Notes under the pieces: generated by a model | Databases searched by the model: none | Seen by the model: only the letters and a program-made list of their open reading frames with translations | What the model was told of the DNA's origin: nothing | Translations under genes and position numbers: made by a program | Assembly: GCA_030144725.1 (NCBI GenBank) | Contig: JASKMD010000015.1 | Coordinates: 8,326,005 to 8,390,004, forward strand | DNA length: 64,000 nucleotides | Source of the DNA: Haematococcus lacustris | Lineage: Eukaryota; Chlorophyta; Chlorophyceae; Chlamydomonadales; Haematococcaceae | Direction of reading: 5' to 3' | In this document: positions 22,341-33,574 of the stretch, piece after piece | How the letters are laid out: the number at the start of each line of letters is the position of its first letter | Position numbering within the stretch: position 1 is the first letter of the stretch

Positions 22341-22824
22341 GGTCATCAGGGCCAGTGCTGCAGGACGGCTGTTGCCTGCTTGCTGCCTGGACATGTTCAA
22401 GGTGTTTCACAACCCTTCTTCATTTTTGAACTGGCGCTGATCATGTTAGCGGTGCTGGATCATGGCAGGCGCTAGTGAGCCAGCACCCACCTCCTACAAT
22501 CTGGCCTGGTGCTGGCTGACTGATGACCAGTGTGTGTTAGGCTGGCAGGTTCAGGGTGGACATTGAGTCACGAGCGCATATGTTGCAAGCGTTGGCAGGG
22601 GCTGGGCTGCATTGCTGGAGCAACCTGTCAGGGTCGGGGTGCCCAGTGTGTGTTAAGCTGCATTCAGTGTGCGTCAGGGTGGCCATGGAGTCACGAGCGC
22701 ATGTGTTGCAAGAGTTGGCGCATTTCTATAAGAAGTTGAGTGTGTGTGTGTGGCAGGGGGCTATGTAAGGGAGTAGTCAGCCACCCTGTGTGCCTTGTGT
22801 GCATGATTGCAGCTGGTGTAGGGG
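22341..22824. other. Intergenic DNA with a short tandem duplication
   Basis: 22,555-22,630 and 22,680-22,715 share GTGGACATTGAGTCACGAGC-like sequence (GAGTCACGAGCGCATRTGTTGCAAG), a partial local duplication. No gene is seen. Confidence 0.45.
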
Positions 22825-23602
22825 TTGGCGGAGGTGTCCATGGAGCGCCACAAGCGTGTCAAGCAGCAGCTGGTGGTCTTTGGCACAGCTGGCATCGGCA
22901 CTCCGGGAGGCTGGGGTGCTGCAATGTGGTGTGCAGGCCCAGGGGCACAAGCCAGCGGCGGGGCAGGGTGGTGCTGGTGGATGAGTTCCGCACCAGCCGG
23001 TTAAGCTCAGCAGTGAAGGGCCAGCAGCCCTGTGAGAGCTGGCTAAGCAAACGCAGGGATACCAGGCCCGCAGGCTGGACGTCCCAAGCAGGGCAGGTGG
23101 ACCACTGCCTACTGCGTCGAGCATAGAGCCAGCAGCATGACCAGCCAGTGCCGGGGCTGATGTGGTGCCTGGTGTGGCCCCCCGCAACCTGCCATAACGC
23201 CCAAGCAGCAGCCAGGCAGCCACACAGCCAGCAACCTCAGAGCCTGGGCCCAGCACTCCCCCACCAGCCAAGCGTAGCAAGCGCACCATGGCTGAGCAGG
23301 CAGCCGAGCCTACCCAGCCCACCAAGGACAAGGGCACAGCCAAGGGCAAGGCTGCTAAAGCCAAGCCAGCACCACAGCCAGGCAGGTGACTGGACAGGGG
23401 ATGCAATGCAGCATTGAACATGCAGCTCATTGGGGAGAGCAGGTGGTGCCCACTGGAGCCGTGCTGGTGGCTGGACCTGCCTGAGCTGCCAATTGAGGGC
23501 AAGGAGTACCCTGAGCTGGAGTACAAGCGGCTGCAAGACCGGCCATCCAAGGACCAGCAGCAGCAGCAGCAGCGGCAACGGCAGCGGCAGCGGACACAGT
23601 AG
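22825..23602 (+). pseudogene. Fanzor/TnpB-like RNA-guided nuclease, decayed C-terminal half (relic 1)
   Basis: Translated pieces in shifting frames read QLVVFGTAGIGTPGGWGA (about 22,875), KVVCRPRG, VVLVDEFRTSRLSSA (about 22,975), a basic Pro/Lys linker, then LDRGCNAALNMQ (about 23,390) and a conserved tail with CWW and GKEYP. The order Glu-containing EFRTS block, Cys-bearing segment, then D-R-D-x-N-A-A-x-N is that of the RuvC-like domain of Fanzor/TnpB proteins. Lesions: a frameshift near 22,915, a TGA for Trp just before LDRGC, and Gly for the second Asp of DRD, the likely catalytic residue. The Cys of the zinc-ribbon region are mostly lost. Homology to relic 3 continues about 110 bp past the stop, so the 3' non-coding end was copied too. 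The family assignment is motif-based and should be tested. Confidence 0.55.
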
Positions 23603-25192
23603 TATGTGTCTCCATATGAGCTGTCATCAGCTTACAACTAGCGCATGTTTCCCATGCCAACTCTAGGCTATAGCCCTGTTGCAGGGGTCAGGCAATAGTG
23701 TAGGTGCAAGGCGCCCAAACATTGTGCATGGGAACATAACTCCACACAGACAATAACAACACCCCTAGTGAAGGGACCTGATTCTGCATCAGTGGGCTGA
23801 TTCAAGCTGTTGCGGCAAGGTGAGGCAAGGCCAGGCCTCAATGACATCCTGGCATCCACTGGCAGGGCTCCCGTGAGGCTTAGGACCTGATGGGATGCAT
23901 GCTTGGAAGCTGAGGCCCAGATTTGTGGTTGTGTGTCCAGGCTCAGGGGTGGTGGCCAGGTGGCAGCTGGGTCGTAGTGTAAGTGTGCGCCACCCAACAT
24001 CTGTCTTTAGCCTCGTTATGCGCCTAAACAGGTATGGTCGGGTCAGCACTGCATTGGTTGACCTAGGTGCTGGGGCTGGAGCAAGGGGCCTGGCAGCTCA
24101 AATTCATTCGAATGTGAATGCTGCGGAAGAGGAAGGCTTGCAAATGTGATCAAATGAGCGTCACTGTTTTGAAGTAGTCTGCCATTGCAACTTGGAAAGG
24201 CTTGGAAAGGTGACATCAAATGTGCTTGTCCGCTGCGGCTCTGGTTTGTGACCCTCACACGCGCCCATGTGGAGCCCAGACGGAGGGAGGTGGGAGAAGG
24301 GCCGAAGGGAGGGAAGTAGAGGGAAGGGGAGAGGGAGAGGGGCCCCGTGGGGTCGGCAGGGCGGTCAGAGGGGAGTAGGCAGCAGGGAGGCAGGCCCCTA
24401 GCTGGAGGTGTCTGTGCAGTCACCGTGTTCACCCTAGGCCTTTCGCCAGCTGCTGGGTGATGGGTGCAGCAAGGTCAGGTGGGGCGGCAGGGGATAGGCC
24501 AGCTGGAAGGGCGTGCAGAAATGGCTGGGGTTGGCAAGGGCTGGTGGGTGAGGGGAGGAGAGGGGAGGAAAGTAGGGGGGAGGCCATTGCCTAAACAGAG
24601 GCTATGAGGAAAGCGACGGTGGAGAGGAGGCAAGTGCGGTGGTGCAATTAGCCTACTTGCAGGTGCAGAGTCTGTAGCTTCCTTGTCCTGTATAATATAG
24701 GAAATGACAGATACCTGATTCACCCAACCCAGATCGGCCCAATCATTTGCCGGGGTGGCCCAGCTCAGCAAGCCAGCCCAGCTCAGGAGCTAAATGACTA
24801 CACTTGGCATGGCTGTCTTTGCCTACTGCAACCTTGCTTGCTGCTTTGCTTGCCTTAGCTTGTTCTGTGCTTTGATTGCCTTCACTCACAATTGATCGCC
24901 TTTGTACACATACAGGACCTCACTGATGGTAGCTTGAACAGTGCCTGAGGGCTGAAGGGGTAATGATATGATTGTGCAGCGAACCTCGACCCAAGACTGC
25001 TTGTTGGTGCCACTCCTCATTAAACGCTCAGGCAGGCACTACCAGGTGAGCGCTGCACTGGTCGGCCTAGGTCGAGAGAACTGGAGCAAGGGGCCTGCCA
25101 GTTCATGTTCATGCGCATGTCGAAGTGTGATATCTGCTAAGAGCCCGCCCGCAGCGGCTTTGTTTCTGGAGTAATCGCTCATCGGAACAGCC
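23603..25192. other. Intergenic DNA with a duplicated segment (24,040-24,140 and 25,045-25,145)
   Basis: To about 23,710 it matches the 3' end of the Fanzor-like relic. The block containing GGAGCAAGGGGCCTG, with an upstream ACTGCATTGGTTGACCTAGG / GCTGCACTGGTCGGCCTAGG, occurs at both places. The second copy lies just upstream of F-box copy 3, so it may be part of its promoter. 24,280-24,360 is a purine-rich stretch. No gene is recognised. Confidence 0.5.
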
Positions 25193-26920
25193 ATGGCCAA
25201 GAGGCGCAGGCGCAGTGATGCATCCGTCATGGCGTGCCCGTACATCCGTCATGGCGTGCCCGTCGAGGCACGTTCAGCAAATCTTAGAAACCCCCTGCTG
25301 CAACTTCCTGCTGTGCTCTTAGACGACGTCGCCCGCCGGGCCATACAGCTGGGTGCTGGAGGAGCCCTGTCGCTCACCTGCCGCGCATTTTCCAAGACCA
25401 ACCTTTTGCACGCCCCTGCTCTCCGTATTCAGCTGGACAGCCAGCGCTGCGACCAGTTCCTCTCAGCACGCGTCGTCGCAGCCCTGAACGCCAGGACATG
25501 CAAGCTGGCACTGACTTTGGAGGAACAGCAGGCGCAGAACAGCAGGCAGTACATCAGGCTCCTGACCAGGGTTCTGAGGAGGTTGCCCAGCTGTGCAGCT
25601 GTGGAAGCCTGTAGGCTAGGATCCAGTAAGGGTCCCTTCCTATGTCGTAAGCTTCTGCCCTGCAGATCCGACCTTGCTCAGCATTTATTGGGCAGCTTCC
25701 CAAGCCTGACCTCCCTGTCACTCCACAACTATGCCATCCCCTGCAGTGGTCTGGCCAGCCTGCTCTCCCACCCGCAGCTGTCCCTGCAGCTGCAGCAGCT
25801 GGACCTCAGCAGCACCACCATCCAGCCCAAGCGGCCTGAGCCAGGGGCAGCCACCCTGGCCACCCTGTTCCATGCATCCAGGCTCAAGCAGCTGAGCCTG
25901 CTGATCAACAACACGGCTGGAGGCGGAAACAACCTCCTGCTCCATAACCTGCAGCCATTGTCCCAGCACCTGACACAATTGTGCCTAGTGCACCAGGGAT
26001 ATGTGGAGTGCCTGAACAAGTTCATTGCAGCACTGCAGCCCCTGGCTCAGCTGCAGGTGCTGACGATCTCCGGCCTTTGGTACCTGGGGGGTCTGCCTGG
26101 GCTGTTGCAAGCGTTGCCTCAGCTGCACACCCTGCAGCTGCCTGATGCAGTAGTCAAGGGGCAGGAGCAGCTGGACACGCTGCTGGCAGCCACCCAGCTT
26201 ACCAGCATCCAGTTCCACTCAGTGGAGAGGCTTACCAACTCATGTGCGGATGTGCCTTGCAGCTGGCAGCGGCTGGAGCTCACAGACTCTGTTGATTGCG
26301 CCACTGCTGCACACCTACCGCTGCACTCCCTCACCCAGCCACTGGTGCTGGGAGCGCTTTCAATACGTATTGACGAAGGTGACAACTGTGCTCTGGTGGC
26401 AGCTGCAGTCCAAAACCTGACACAGGCTTGCAAGGTGCCAGTGAAGATCGAGGACCTGTGGCTGTACATGTCTGAAGCGGCCATGGCAGCAGAGCTGCAA
26501 GTTGAGTTGCAGCCGCTGGTGGCTGTGCTGCAAGCGCTAAAGCATTGCAGCTGGGGAAGGGTGTACGTGGCCCACATGAATGTGGGCGCGGCAGATGTCT
26601 TGACACTGGCGCCATTGTGCCAGGCTTGCACAGAACTTGAATTTGCCTATGGCAGCCTGACCCCCTCCTTGGACTTCTGGCGCCAGCTGCTGCAGCTCCT
26701 GCCCACCGTCACCCATCTCACTTTCTCTGACTCAAAGGGCTCCGACTCAGCAGCCATGTGCAAGTCACTCGAGCGCATGGCTGAGCAGCCCTGGGCACGG
26801 TGGCTGGACATCTGCATTTCGCGGCCATCACATTCCGATGGGTTGCCAGCATGCTGGCGGGCCAGCCCCCTTACCCAGCCAGACAAGCTCAGTGTGTGGT
26901 TCAACACCATGATCCAATGA
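25193..26920 (+). CDS. F-box/leucine-rich repeat protein, copy 3 (diverged, intact)
   Basis: A 575-residue open frame. The N-terminus differs from the other copies: MAKRRRRSD is basic and could be a nuclear signal, and a 19-bp direct repeat (TCCGTCATGGCGTGCCCGT) duplicates a few residues. The F-box-like segment follows (LLQLPAVLLDDVARRAIQLG, LTCRAFSKTNLLHAPALRIQL), then leucine-rich segments (LSLQLQQLDLSST, LSLLINNTAGG, LAQLQVLTISGL, LPQLHTLQLPD) and the family C-terminus (FWRQLLQLLPTV, MAEQPWARWLDI). It lacks the shared 5' leader and 3' flank, so it belongs to an older branch. The truncated copy at the right edge (63,657-64,000) is nearly identical to its middle. Probable SCF adaptor; target unknown. 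Confidence 0.8.
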   Translation: MAKRRRRSDASVMACPYIRHGVPVEARSANLRNPLLQLPAVLLDDVARRAIQLGAGGALSLTCRAFSKTNLLHAPALRIQLDSQRCDQFLSARVVAALNARTCKLALTLEEQQAQNSRQYIRLLTRVLRRLPSCAAVEACRLGSSKGPFLCRKLLPCRSDLAQHLLGSFPSLTSLSLHNYAIPCSGLASLLSHPQLSLQLQQLDLSSTTIQPKRPEPGAATLATLFHASRLKQLSLLINNTAGGGNNLLLHNLQPLSQHLTQLCLVHQGYVECLNKFIAALQPLAQLQVLTISGLWYLGGLPGLLQALPQLHTLQLPDAVVKGQEQLDTLLAATQLTSIQFHSVERLTNSCADVPCSWQRLELTDSVDCATAAHLPLHSLTQPLVLGALSIRIDEGDNCALVAAAVQNLTQACKVPVKIEDLWLYMSEAAMAAELQVELQPLVAVLQALKHCSWGRVYVAHMNVGAADVLTLAPLCQACTELEFAYGSLTPSLDFWRQLLQLLPTVTHLTFSDSKGSDSAAMCKSLERMAEQPWARWLDICISRPSHSDGLPACWRASPLTQPDKLSVWFNTMIQ

Positions 26921-27599
26921 GTCACCAGTGTGTGGACCCCTGCCTAGAGCAGGTGATACGACTCTGTAGTGTGCGACTGGGTGTGGTTGTTGCTTGCCTT
27001 GTGGCGAACATCCATGGGGGCCGTGTGGTGTGGCCGTGTAGGCGGGTGAACAGCGGGCCTCACCAGCCTCTGCCTGCCTGCCCACCCTGTAGGCCTGCCT
27101 GTAGGCCTGCCTGTAGGCCTGCCCTGTATGCCTGGAGCCCTGGTTCTTGAAGCAATGCTGGCCTGCTGACATGCCTGCTGGGTGGCCATCGTCAGGGAAG
27201 ATGAGGCTGTAGTGGCTTGACATGGTGTCGTGGACCAGACAGGCTGCCGCTGCAGGTTGGTGTGCAAGGCATCTGTGATGACATGGTGATGGTGATGGTG
27301 ACATTTCTGTTGCAAGTGTCTATTGCCAATGTGCCATTGTATTTTGGCACTGAGTTCCCGTGATGGTGGCGTTTGTTGTGCTGGTGCACCGCTGAGCAGT
27401 GAGGGGTTACAGTGTACTCGTTGCTGATTGAACCCTTCGGCACTAGCTGTGATTCACATGATAAAGACTAAGGCGTTGTGTAGCATTTGGCACCAGGCGC
27501 TCCGAATCCGCCACGTCACCAGTCCGCCGCCGTCACCGGCAGCATTGCAGGCAGCGGCAACTACGAGCATGCAGTGTTGGCCTTCCAAAGCTCCTCTCG
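26921..27599. other. Intergenic DNA
   Basis: A short array of GTAGGCCTGCCT units at 27,091-27,120. Otherwise I see no gene or recognised repeat. Confidence 0.4.
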
Positions 27600-27815
27600 A
27601 GGCGTACCCAGCGGGTGCGCCTCCCCCGCTGTTAAGCGTGCCTGCGGGGCTGGTAGACGACGTTGTCAGCCGGGCCGTGGAGCTCGGTGCGGGCGTGCGC
27701 TGTCCCTTACGTGCCGCACCTAACCCCCAACCTATCTCCTGCACGCCTTAGCCTTCCGCATCTAGCTGGATCAGCACCGGCTCAACCAGCTGCTCACGAG
27801 CCGCGTCTAGGACGG
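27600..27815 (+). pseudogene. F-box/LRR gene relic C (N-terminal)
   Basis: PPPLLSVPAGLVDDVVSRAVELGAG aligns with the F-box segment of copy 3 (residues NPLLQLPAVLLDDVARR). Nucleotide similarity then continues through GCCTTCCGCATCTAGCTGGA and CAGCTGCTCACGAGCCGCGTC, the LRIQL and LLTPRVV region, but with an in-frame TAG and frame changes. Only about 220 bp of the family remains. Confidence 0.6.
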
Positions 27816-28859
27816 TATCGCTGTAGGAGGCAGCAGGAGCAACAGCAGGATACGCTTGCCAACCATGGCGACAGCAGCAGCACAGGAGGTGTCAGGAAAG
27901 TAGCTGGAGTGGCCAACTCAGCCGCACATATTGCGGTCACCCACACCTCCACGTCCAACAGCTGTACAACGGGAACAGAGGAGCACCCTGCAGCAGGAGT
28001 TGGTGTCTAGCGCTGGCAACAGGTCAGGGGTCAGGCAGCAGTGGGGCAGTGGTGTGGCTGCCTGCCGCCCTGCCTTGTGTCAGTGCCAGACCCTCTGCCC
28101 CAGCCAGGGTGCGCACCATAGCACTGCTCACCGTCACCTGCAACGATATGCCTGCCAGATAGCGCTGCTGCCCTGGCACAGCCTGATGTGTCTGCATCAC
28201 CTGCCTGCCGCACAACTCTCAAAGCTGACCAGCCAAACCTTCACACTGCAGGCCATGCCTGAAGCGTTGTTGCCCTGACCTATCCTCCACTCTACTCTGC
28301 CCCCAACCTCTGCCTTACCTGCTTGCAGGCTGCATCAGCTGACCAGCCACACTGCGAGTGTCACCACAGCAACATTCCCTGGAGTCAGTGCTACAGGGAT
28401 CACATTGGCGACTGTGGCACTGTTGGCCAATGGCGGCCCCTGCTGCTGTGGCTCCTCGTAAGCTGGGTCAAACTCCCTTGGTCCCCCCAGGTACCCCAGA
28501 TATCCAGGTCCCAGGTGCTTCACTCAACCAAGCACCAGAAAACGTGCGGCAGACATCCTGATCTAGGGATGGACCTCTGCTCCGCAGGTAAAGGACCTTA
28601 CAATCAAAACCAGGTCCGTATGCAATGCATGTGTCCCACTTCCTTCGTGTGTCTTTCCTAACACACCTAAACACCTTGTCTAATGCCTGCTTATTGGTTT
28701 CTCCGCAAACACAGTCATATGCACACAAGGAAGACTCAGGGCGCAGGCAAGGGGGAACAAAGAGCTGTCAGGAGGTGGAGAAGGTGACGTGGATCTGGAG
28801 AAGAGATCTGGGGTGTGGAGCAGGGTGAGCCCCCTCTTGTACGCACCCCCCACAGTCTG
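27816..28859. other. Intergenic DNA
   Basis: 28,140-28,265 resembles the distal 3' block of F-box units (CACCTGCCTGCCGCACAACT, AGCTGACCAGCC). The rest has only short frames, including a Cys-containing one at 28,335-28,460 that I do not recognise. Confidence 0.4.
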
Positions 28860-29200
28860 GCTTGACGTAGAGCTACTAGCTGCCAGCCACTCCACCCCGA
28901 CTACACACACACTCCCCCACCCGCGACAGCTGCGACAGCCTGGGCCTGGGGCACGGTTGCAGTCAGCAGTCTGTTTGCTGCCAGCGCAACCGACGTCACG
29001 GCACTGGCTCCACTGTGTCAGGCCTGCCAGTCCATGGTGACAGCTCACGCGCCCTGCTACACCTCTGTGCGCCTTGCTAGCCCACATCACGGCACTGGCT
29101 CTACTGTGTCAGACCTGCACCCACCTCACATTTTAGGTTGGCCGCACTTGAGCCTCGCTTGACTCCTGGCAGCAGCTGGCACCCTCACCTCCTGGCTGTG
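28860..29200 (+). pseudogene. F-box/LRR gene relic D
   Basis: Third copy of the relic A type. CCAGCGCAACCGACGTCACGGCACTGGCTCC (28,980-29,010) corresponds to AADITALAP of relic A. A second partial copy of the same segment follows at 29,080-29,200 (CACATCACGGCACTGGCTCT, then GACTCCTGGCAGCAGCTGGC). Frames are broken throughout. Confidence 0.55.
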
Positions 29201-29239
29201 GCTGGTGTCAAGTGTGAGGCGGGAGTGACCTGAGAGCTG

Positions 29240-29590
29240 GCCTTGAGCCCATGAGCCACAGCTGGAGCTGGCGCCCTGGGGCCTGCGGCTGCAGAGTGAC
29301 TAGTCTGCGATGGTGGGGTCTTGGGTTGTGGGGCCCAGCTGTGGATTTGGAGTGGGGCGGTCAGGTGGAAGGGCCCTGGCTGCTGGCAGTTGCTACCACA
29401 GCTGCTGGTGGTGGTGAGGTGCGTGAGGTGTGGTCAGGTGAGGACCTTGAGCACCAGGGTGTAGTGGTGGCGCACCTGGGGCACTTGCAGCCATCAGGGC
29501 CTGGCAGGGATGAGGGGGGCCAGGGCGGGGTGTGAAGGGGCAGGCAGGCAGCGGGCAGGCAGGCAGCAGGCAGGCAGGGGCCGGTCAGTG
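29240..29590. repeat. Duplicated block, paralogous to 19,990-20,440
   Basis: Follows relic D exactly as the matching block follows relic A. It ends in a short GGCAGGCAGCAGGCAGGCAG-type purine-rich repeat at 29,540-29,580. Confidence 0.7.
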
Positions 29591-30925
29591 TCCCACTCTA
29601 CCCAGCATTAGCACCAGCAAACTTGCTGCAGGCATCTGAACCAGGGGCAGACCTCCGCTCTGCTGCTGAAGGTTGTTGTGACTATGCTCTGGCTGCTACT
29701 CAGCATCAAGATGCGTGCTTGCATGTCCATGTGCTCGCATGAAACGATGGGTGGCTCAGGGCTGGCCTGGCCTAGCAAAGCACAGACAGCACAGTTCCCT
29801 GGGCAAAGCAAAGCACAGACGCCTGGGCTGGTAGGCTTTTAATGCACCCAGCACACCTTGTGTGGTGCAGAGGTCATGAAGTCCCAGCACCAGCTGCCTG
29901 GCGCCCACCATTCACTGTCCTGACGGGTGCCACACTGAGGTGAGGGTGCAGCGGCTGGAGGCGCAAGCTGCGCTAGGTTGCCGCTGCCCCCTACTACCGG
30001 GGCCTGGCATAGCGGGTGGTCAGCTGCTGCCTGGCAGCTCCGTCTGGGCCGCTGCTGGCGCCGTCCCTTGGTGCTGCCCCTGCCTCCTCACCCACCCCTC
30101 CTCCACTGAGCTTGTGGCAGTACTGAATCTGCCAGGTGACCTGACTGGCCAGGCAGTGGCAGTGGGGCCTGACTGCCTCAGCCTGACCTCAGAGCCTCAC
30201 CACTGCCTGTTCTGGCCAGCTGCCGCTGCTCTCAGCCTCAGCCCTATATGTCGCCCTCTGCCTCCACAAACACCTATGACTCATCCTTCAAGCCCACCGC
30301 CCTGCGGAGCAGCAGAGGTTCTGTCTCAGGCTGCTGCTTCAGAGAGCAGTGTCAGAGCAGAGCAGCAGTGCTGGCGGAGGGTGTCCACTGCTGCCAGCAA
30401 GCAGCCCCTGTAGCAGCCTGGTCAGTGCTGCTGCCAGTCAGCCTGGCTGACACCCGTACTGCCTGCACATAGCTGCCAAGTGGGGGTGCCTGGTTGCAGT
30501 GTGTGGCACTGACTACAGACTGCCTGGCTGGCCTGGTGGGTGTTGGTGGCTGGGGCTGCAGGGGATTAGGGCGCTGGCAGATTGGCCCCAGCTGCCCCCT
30601 TGGGTGCACGATGGAGCAATGAGCAGCACCGGATAATGATGGTGGTCCCAGCCATGACAGTGGAGTGGCAAGACAGTGAGGGGCCACAGGGTGAATGAGA
30701 GTAGGCTCTAACTAAGAAAAAGGGTGTTAAGTGATGTTTCCTGGGGCTTACACAATCTGAAATGGAGAAGAGGCTAAAAGTGGGCTAAAAGTGGGAGCTC
30801 TAAGGAGGGTTACACAAAAAAGGGTTTCATCCACCGACGGTACATCCACCGTGTTGCCTAGGCGCATCGCCCTCGGCTTTGAGTGAAGCTAGGACAATCT
30901 TGCACGGCGGGTCGCGTTGCCCAGC
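29591..30925. other. Intergenic DNA; 29,830-30,540 duplicates 15,900-16,450
   Basis: 29,700-29,850 holds a short local repeat (CAAAGCACAGACAGCACAG / CAAAGCACAGACGCCTGG). The rest pairs with 15,900-16,450. No gene is supported; a plus-strand frame at 29,940-30,413 lies wholly in duplicated DNA and is not conserved in the other copy. Confidence 0.5.
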
Positions 30926-31245
30926 TGCCTGTATCATCTAACGGCTCGTGAGTCATCGGAAGCGCCTGTGGGAGTAGCCAGGGAGTTGTGTTTCTCGCCA
31001 GCTGTGACCTACTGGCTCATGTCCGAGGTCGACGCTGCTGCTCTCATTCTGCTCCGCAGGCCTGTTTGAAGGCATCGCCGACAGAAGTGAGCTGAAAGCA
31101 GCCAGGAGCAGCCAGGTGCGCACCCGCACCCACACCGAGCCAATCATACGCTGCTGCTGCTACTGGCGTCCTTATACCCTGACAGCCTTGTTGCTTCACC
31201 CACTTTGCAGGTCAACAAACAGCTACAGCTCTGAGCCAGCGTGAC
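30926..31245 (+). promoter_or_regulatory. Conserved 5' leader of F-box copy 4, with a 95-nt 5'-UTR intron
   Basis: Matches the leader of copies 1 and 6. Landmarks are GTGAGTCATCGGAAGCGCCTG, GGCATCGCCGACAGAAGTGA and GGAGCAGCCAG, donor GTGCGC at 31,116, acceptor TTTGCAG ending at 31,210. The intron has exactly the same length (95 nt) as in copy 6. The family ATG is CTG here (CTGAGCCAGCGTGACATG), so translation probably begins at the second Met, 31,246. Confidence 0.6.
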
Positions 31246-32009
31246 ATGCAACATCAAGTCACAGTGCATGGCGGTGCCTCAGCAACAGATGGGTACAGCC
31301 CAGCCGGAGAGGCGCCCCCTCCTGCCACTAGGCTGCTGGACCTCCCGTCAGCGCTGCTAGATGACATCGCTTGCCGGGTCACGCAGCTTGGGGCCAGGAG
31401 CCTGCTGCCCCTGACCTGCCGCGCCTTCTCCCAGGCCCGCCTGCTGTACGTGCCAGCCTTGCGCATCCAGCTGGGCAGGCAGTGCTGCGACCAGCTGCTC
31501 ACGCCCAGAGTAGTTGCAGCCCTGCAAGCGAGGACGAGCAAGCTGTCCCTCACCTTGTGGCAGCCAGAGACAGAGGACAGAGAGGGCTACAAGGAGCAGT
31601 TGGCTCCCACCTTGCAGCTGCCGCAGACAGAGTACACCCAAGATTACACCGACCTGCTGGCCCATGCCCTGGCAAAGCTGGACAACTGTGCAGCAGTGGA
31701 GGTCTGCAAGCTGGTCAGCAGTGGAACAGAGGATCCTGACAATGACAAACATCTGCACTGCTCACCTGGCCTTGCCCAGCACCTGCTGGACAGCTTCCCC
31801 AGCCTGACTGCCCTGACCCTGAAGGGGCTCTGTGTCTCCAGCGATGCGCTAGCCAGCCTGCTCTCCCACCCGCCACTGGCCCTGCAGCTGCAGCAGCTGC
31901 ACCTCTCCGATTACAGCGTCCCAGATGATGACAGCGTCCCAGATGATGACAGCGTCCCAGATGGTGATGGGCCACTAGACCTCACTGAAGAACGTGAAGA
32001 GCCAGGGGG

Positions 32010-32040
<31 letters not shown>

Positions 32041-33162
32041 GATGAAGAGCCTGGAGCAGTGGTCCCTTTGTTCCAGGGTCTGCGGTTGAAGCAGCTCAGG
32101 ATGGATGCCCTAGACGATGATGATCCTGGCCCACTACGGCTGCCTAGCTTCCAGCCGCTGGCGCAACACCTGACCCAGCTGCACCTCGCGTGCTGGGCCG
32201 CTGTCAAGCGCCCGAGCTATTTAATGGAGTGCTTGCACCCTCTGGCTCAGCTGCAGGTGCTGACTCTGCGCACTCCGAGCTACCTTGACAAGCTGGAGGG
32301 CCTTTCAAAAGTGCTGCAGGCGCTGCCTCAGCTCCACACCCTGCAGCTGCCAGACGTCATAGTCCAGGGCCAGCAACAGCTCGCTACACTCCTGGCAGCC
32401 ACCCAGATCACAAGCCTGCAGTTGGACACAGTTGAGGCATTGGACGCCTCACATGCAGATGCGCCCTGCAGCTGGCAGCGGCTGGAGCTCACCTGGCTGA
32501 GGGAGTGGATCACCTATGCGTACCTGCCCCTGCACTCCCTCTCCCAGCCTCTGCTGTTGGGGCAACTGAACATCGGTGTGGAGGACATCTCAGACGCACT
32601 CCACCGCCTGGCAGAAGCGATCACGGGGGCAGTGAAGATCAGGCATCTTAAGCTGAACATGCGGTACCTGGAACACCGTTGGGACTCCACTCCAGCACTC
32701 ATACGGCAGCAGAGGCTGGACCTGGCGCAGTTGGTAGCTTTGCTGCAACCGCTGCAGTGCTGTGCTAAGGTGCTGGTCCGTACCCTGCATGGAGTCGCAG
32801 CCGCTGACGTCCTGGCATTGGCTCCACTGTGCCAGGACTGCACCCACTTTGAGCTGGATGGCGGCAGCATTGAGCCCTCACTGGAGTTCTGGCACCAGCT
32901 GGTGCAGCTCATGCCCGCACTGCAGAGGGTCGAGTTTAAAAATGTAAAGGGATCTTCCTCTGCAGCCATGCATGAGTCGCTGCAGCTCATGGCTGAGCAA
33001 CCCTGGGCGCGGTGGCTGGACATCACAATTTGTTATGATTTCGAAGCATCTCAGCCCCCTTCATGTAGCTACAGTGGCGATGAGCTGCCTGCATGTTGGC
33101 AGGCTGGTAGTTGGGTGAAGGGTGGTGTATTCAAAGTGAACATGTTCGGGTCTGACGACTGA
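31246..33162 (+). CDS. F-box/leucine-rich repeat protein, copy 4 (acidic insert, intact)
   Basis: A 638-residue frame starting MQHQVTVHGG, four codons after the position of the usual family Met, which is lost. The F-box-like segment is at about residues 28-68 (LLDLPSALLDDIACRVTQLG; LTCRAFSQARLLYVPALRIQL). Leucine-rich segments follow. Inserted between two of them are three 18-bp repeats (SVPDDD, SVPDDD, SVPDGD) and an Asp-rich run of about 20 residues, the counterpart of the insert in copy 1. The C-terminal block is conserved (FWHQLVQLMPALQRVEF, MAEQPWARWLDI). Compared with copy 2 it also contains the extra segment EQLAPTLQLPQTEYTQDY shared by copies 1, 5 and 6. Likely the most complete member of the recent subfamily. 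The SCF-adaptor role is inferred. Confidence 0.8.
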
Positions 33163-33560
33163 CGGCGGATGGCGGGACCTTGATGCTTTGTGATGTTTTG
33201 TGCATGCCACAGTACTGATTGTTGCCATGCTGGAAAATTCAGGAGCGCTAACACCAACAAGACATGCGTGGTTGGATCAGACTAGACAGATTCAACGCTT
33301 GCATCATGCTTGGTGACAGTAGCTTTGGCACCACACAGGTTGAGCCTGCCCTGACACCAAGCGTGACAGTAGTGGTCAGGCAGGGTCGTTGTTGTAGCTA
33401 ATCTGCGTTTACAAGTGTTGAGGCTGATGTGGCAATGGCTGGAAGGTTGCATAGGAAAAAACCTAGGCAACATGAGGAACACATTGTGAAGTAACACGAG
33501 GGGTCGGATGACTTTCAGTTGCGGTTCGTTCCATTTCACAGCTTGTGATCAGCCAGCACA
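33163..33560 (+). other. Conserved 3' flank of F-box copy 4
   Basis: Same series of landmarks as after copy 1: GCATGCCACAGTACTGATTG, CAACAAGACATGCGTGG, GAGCCTGCCCTGACACC, GGAAGGTTGCATAGG. No gene. Confidence 0.65.
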
Positions 33561-33574
33561 GCTAGGGTGAGGGT

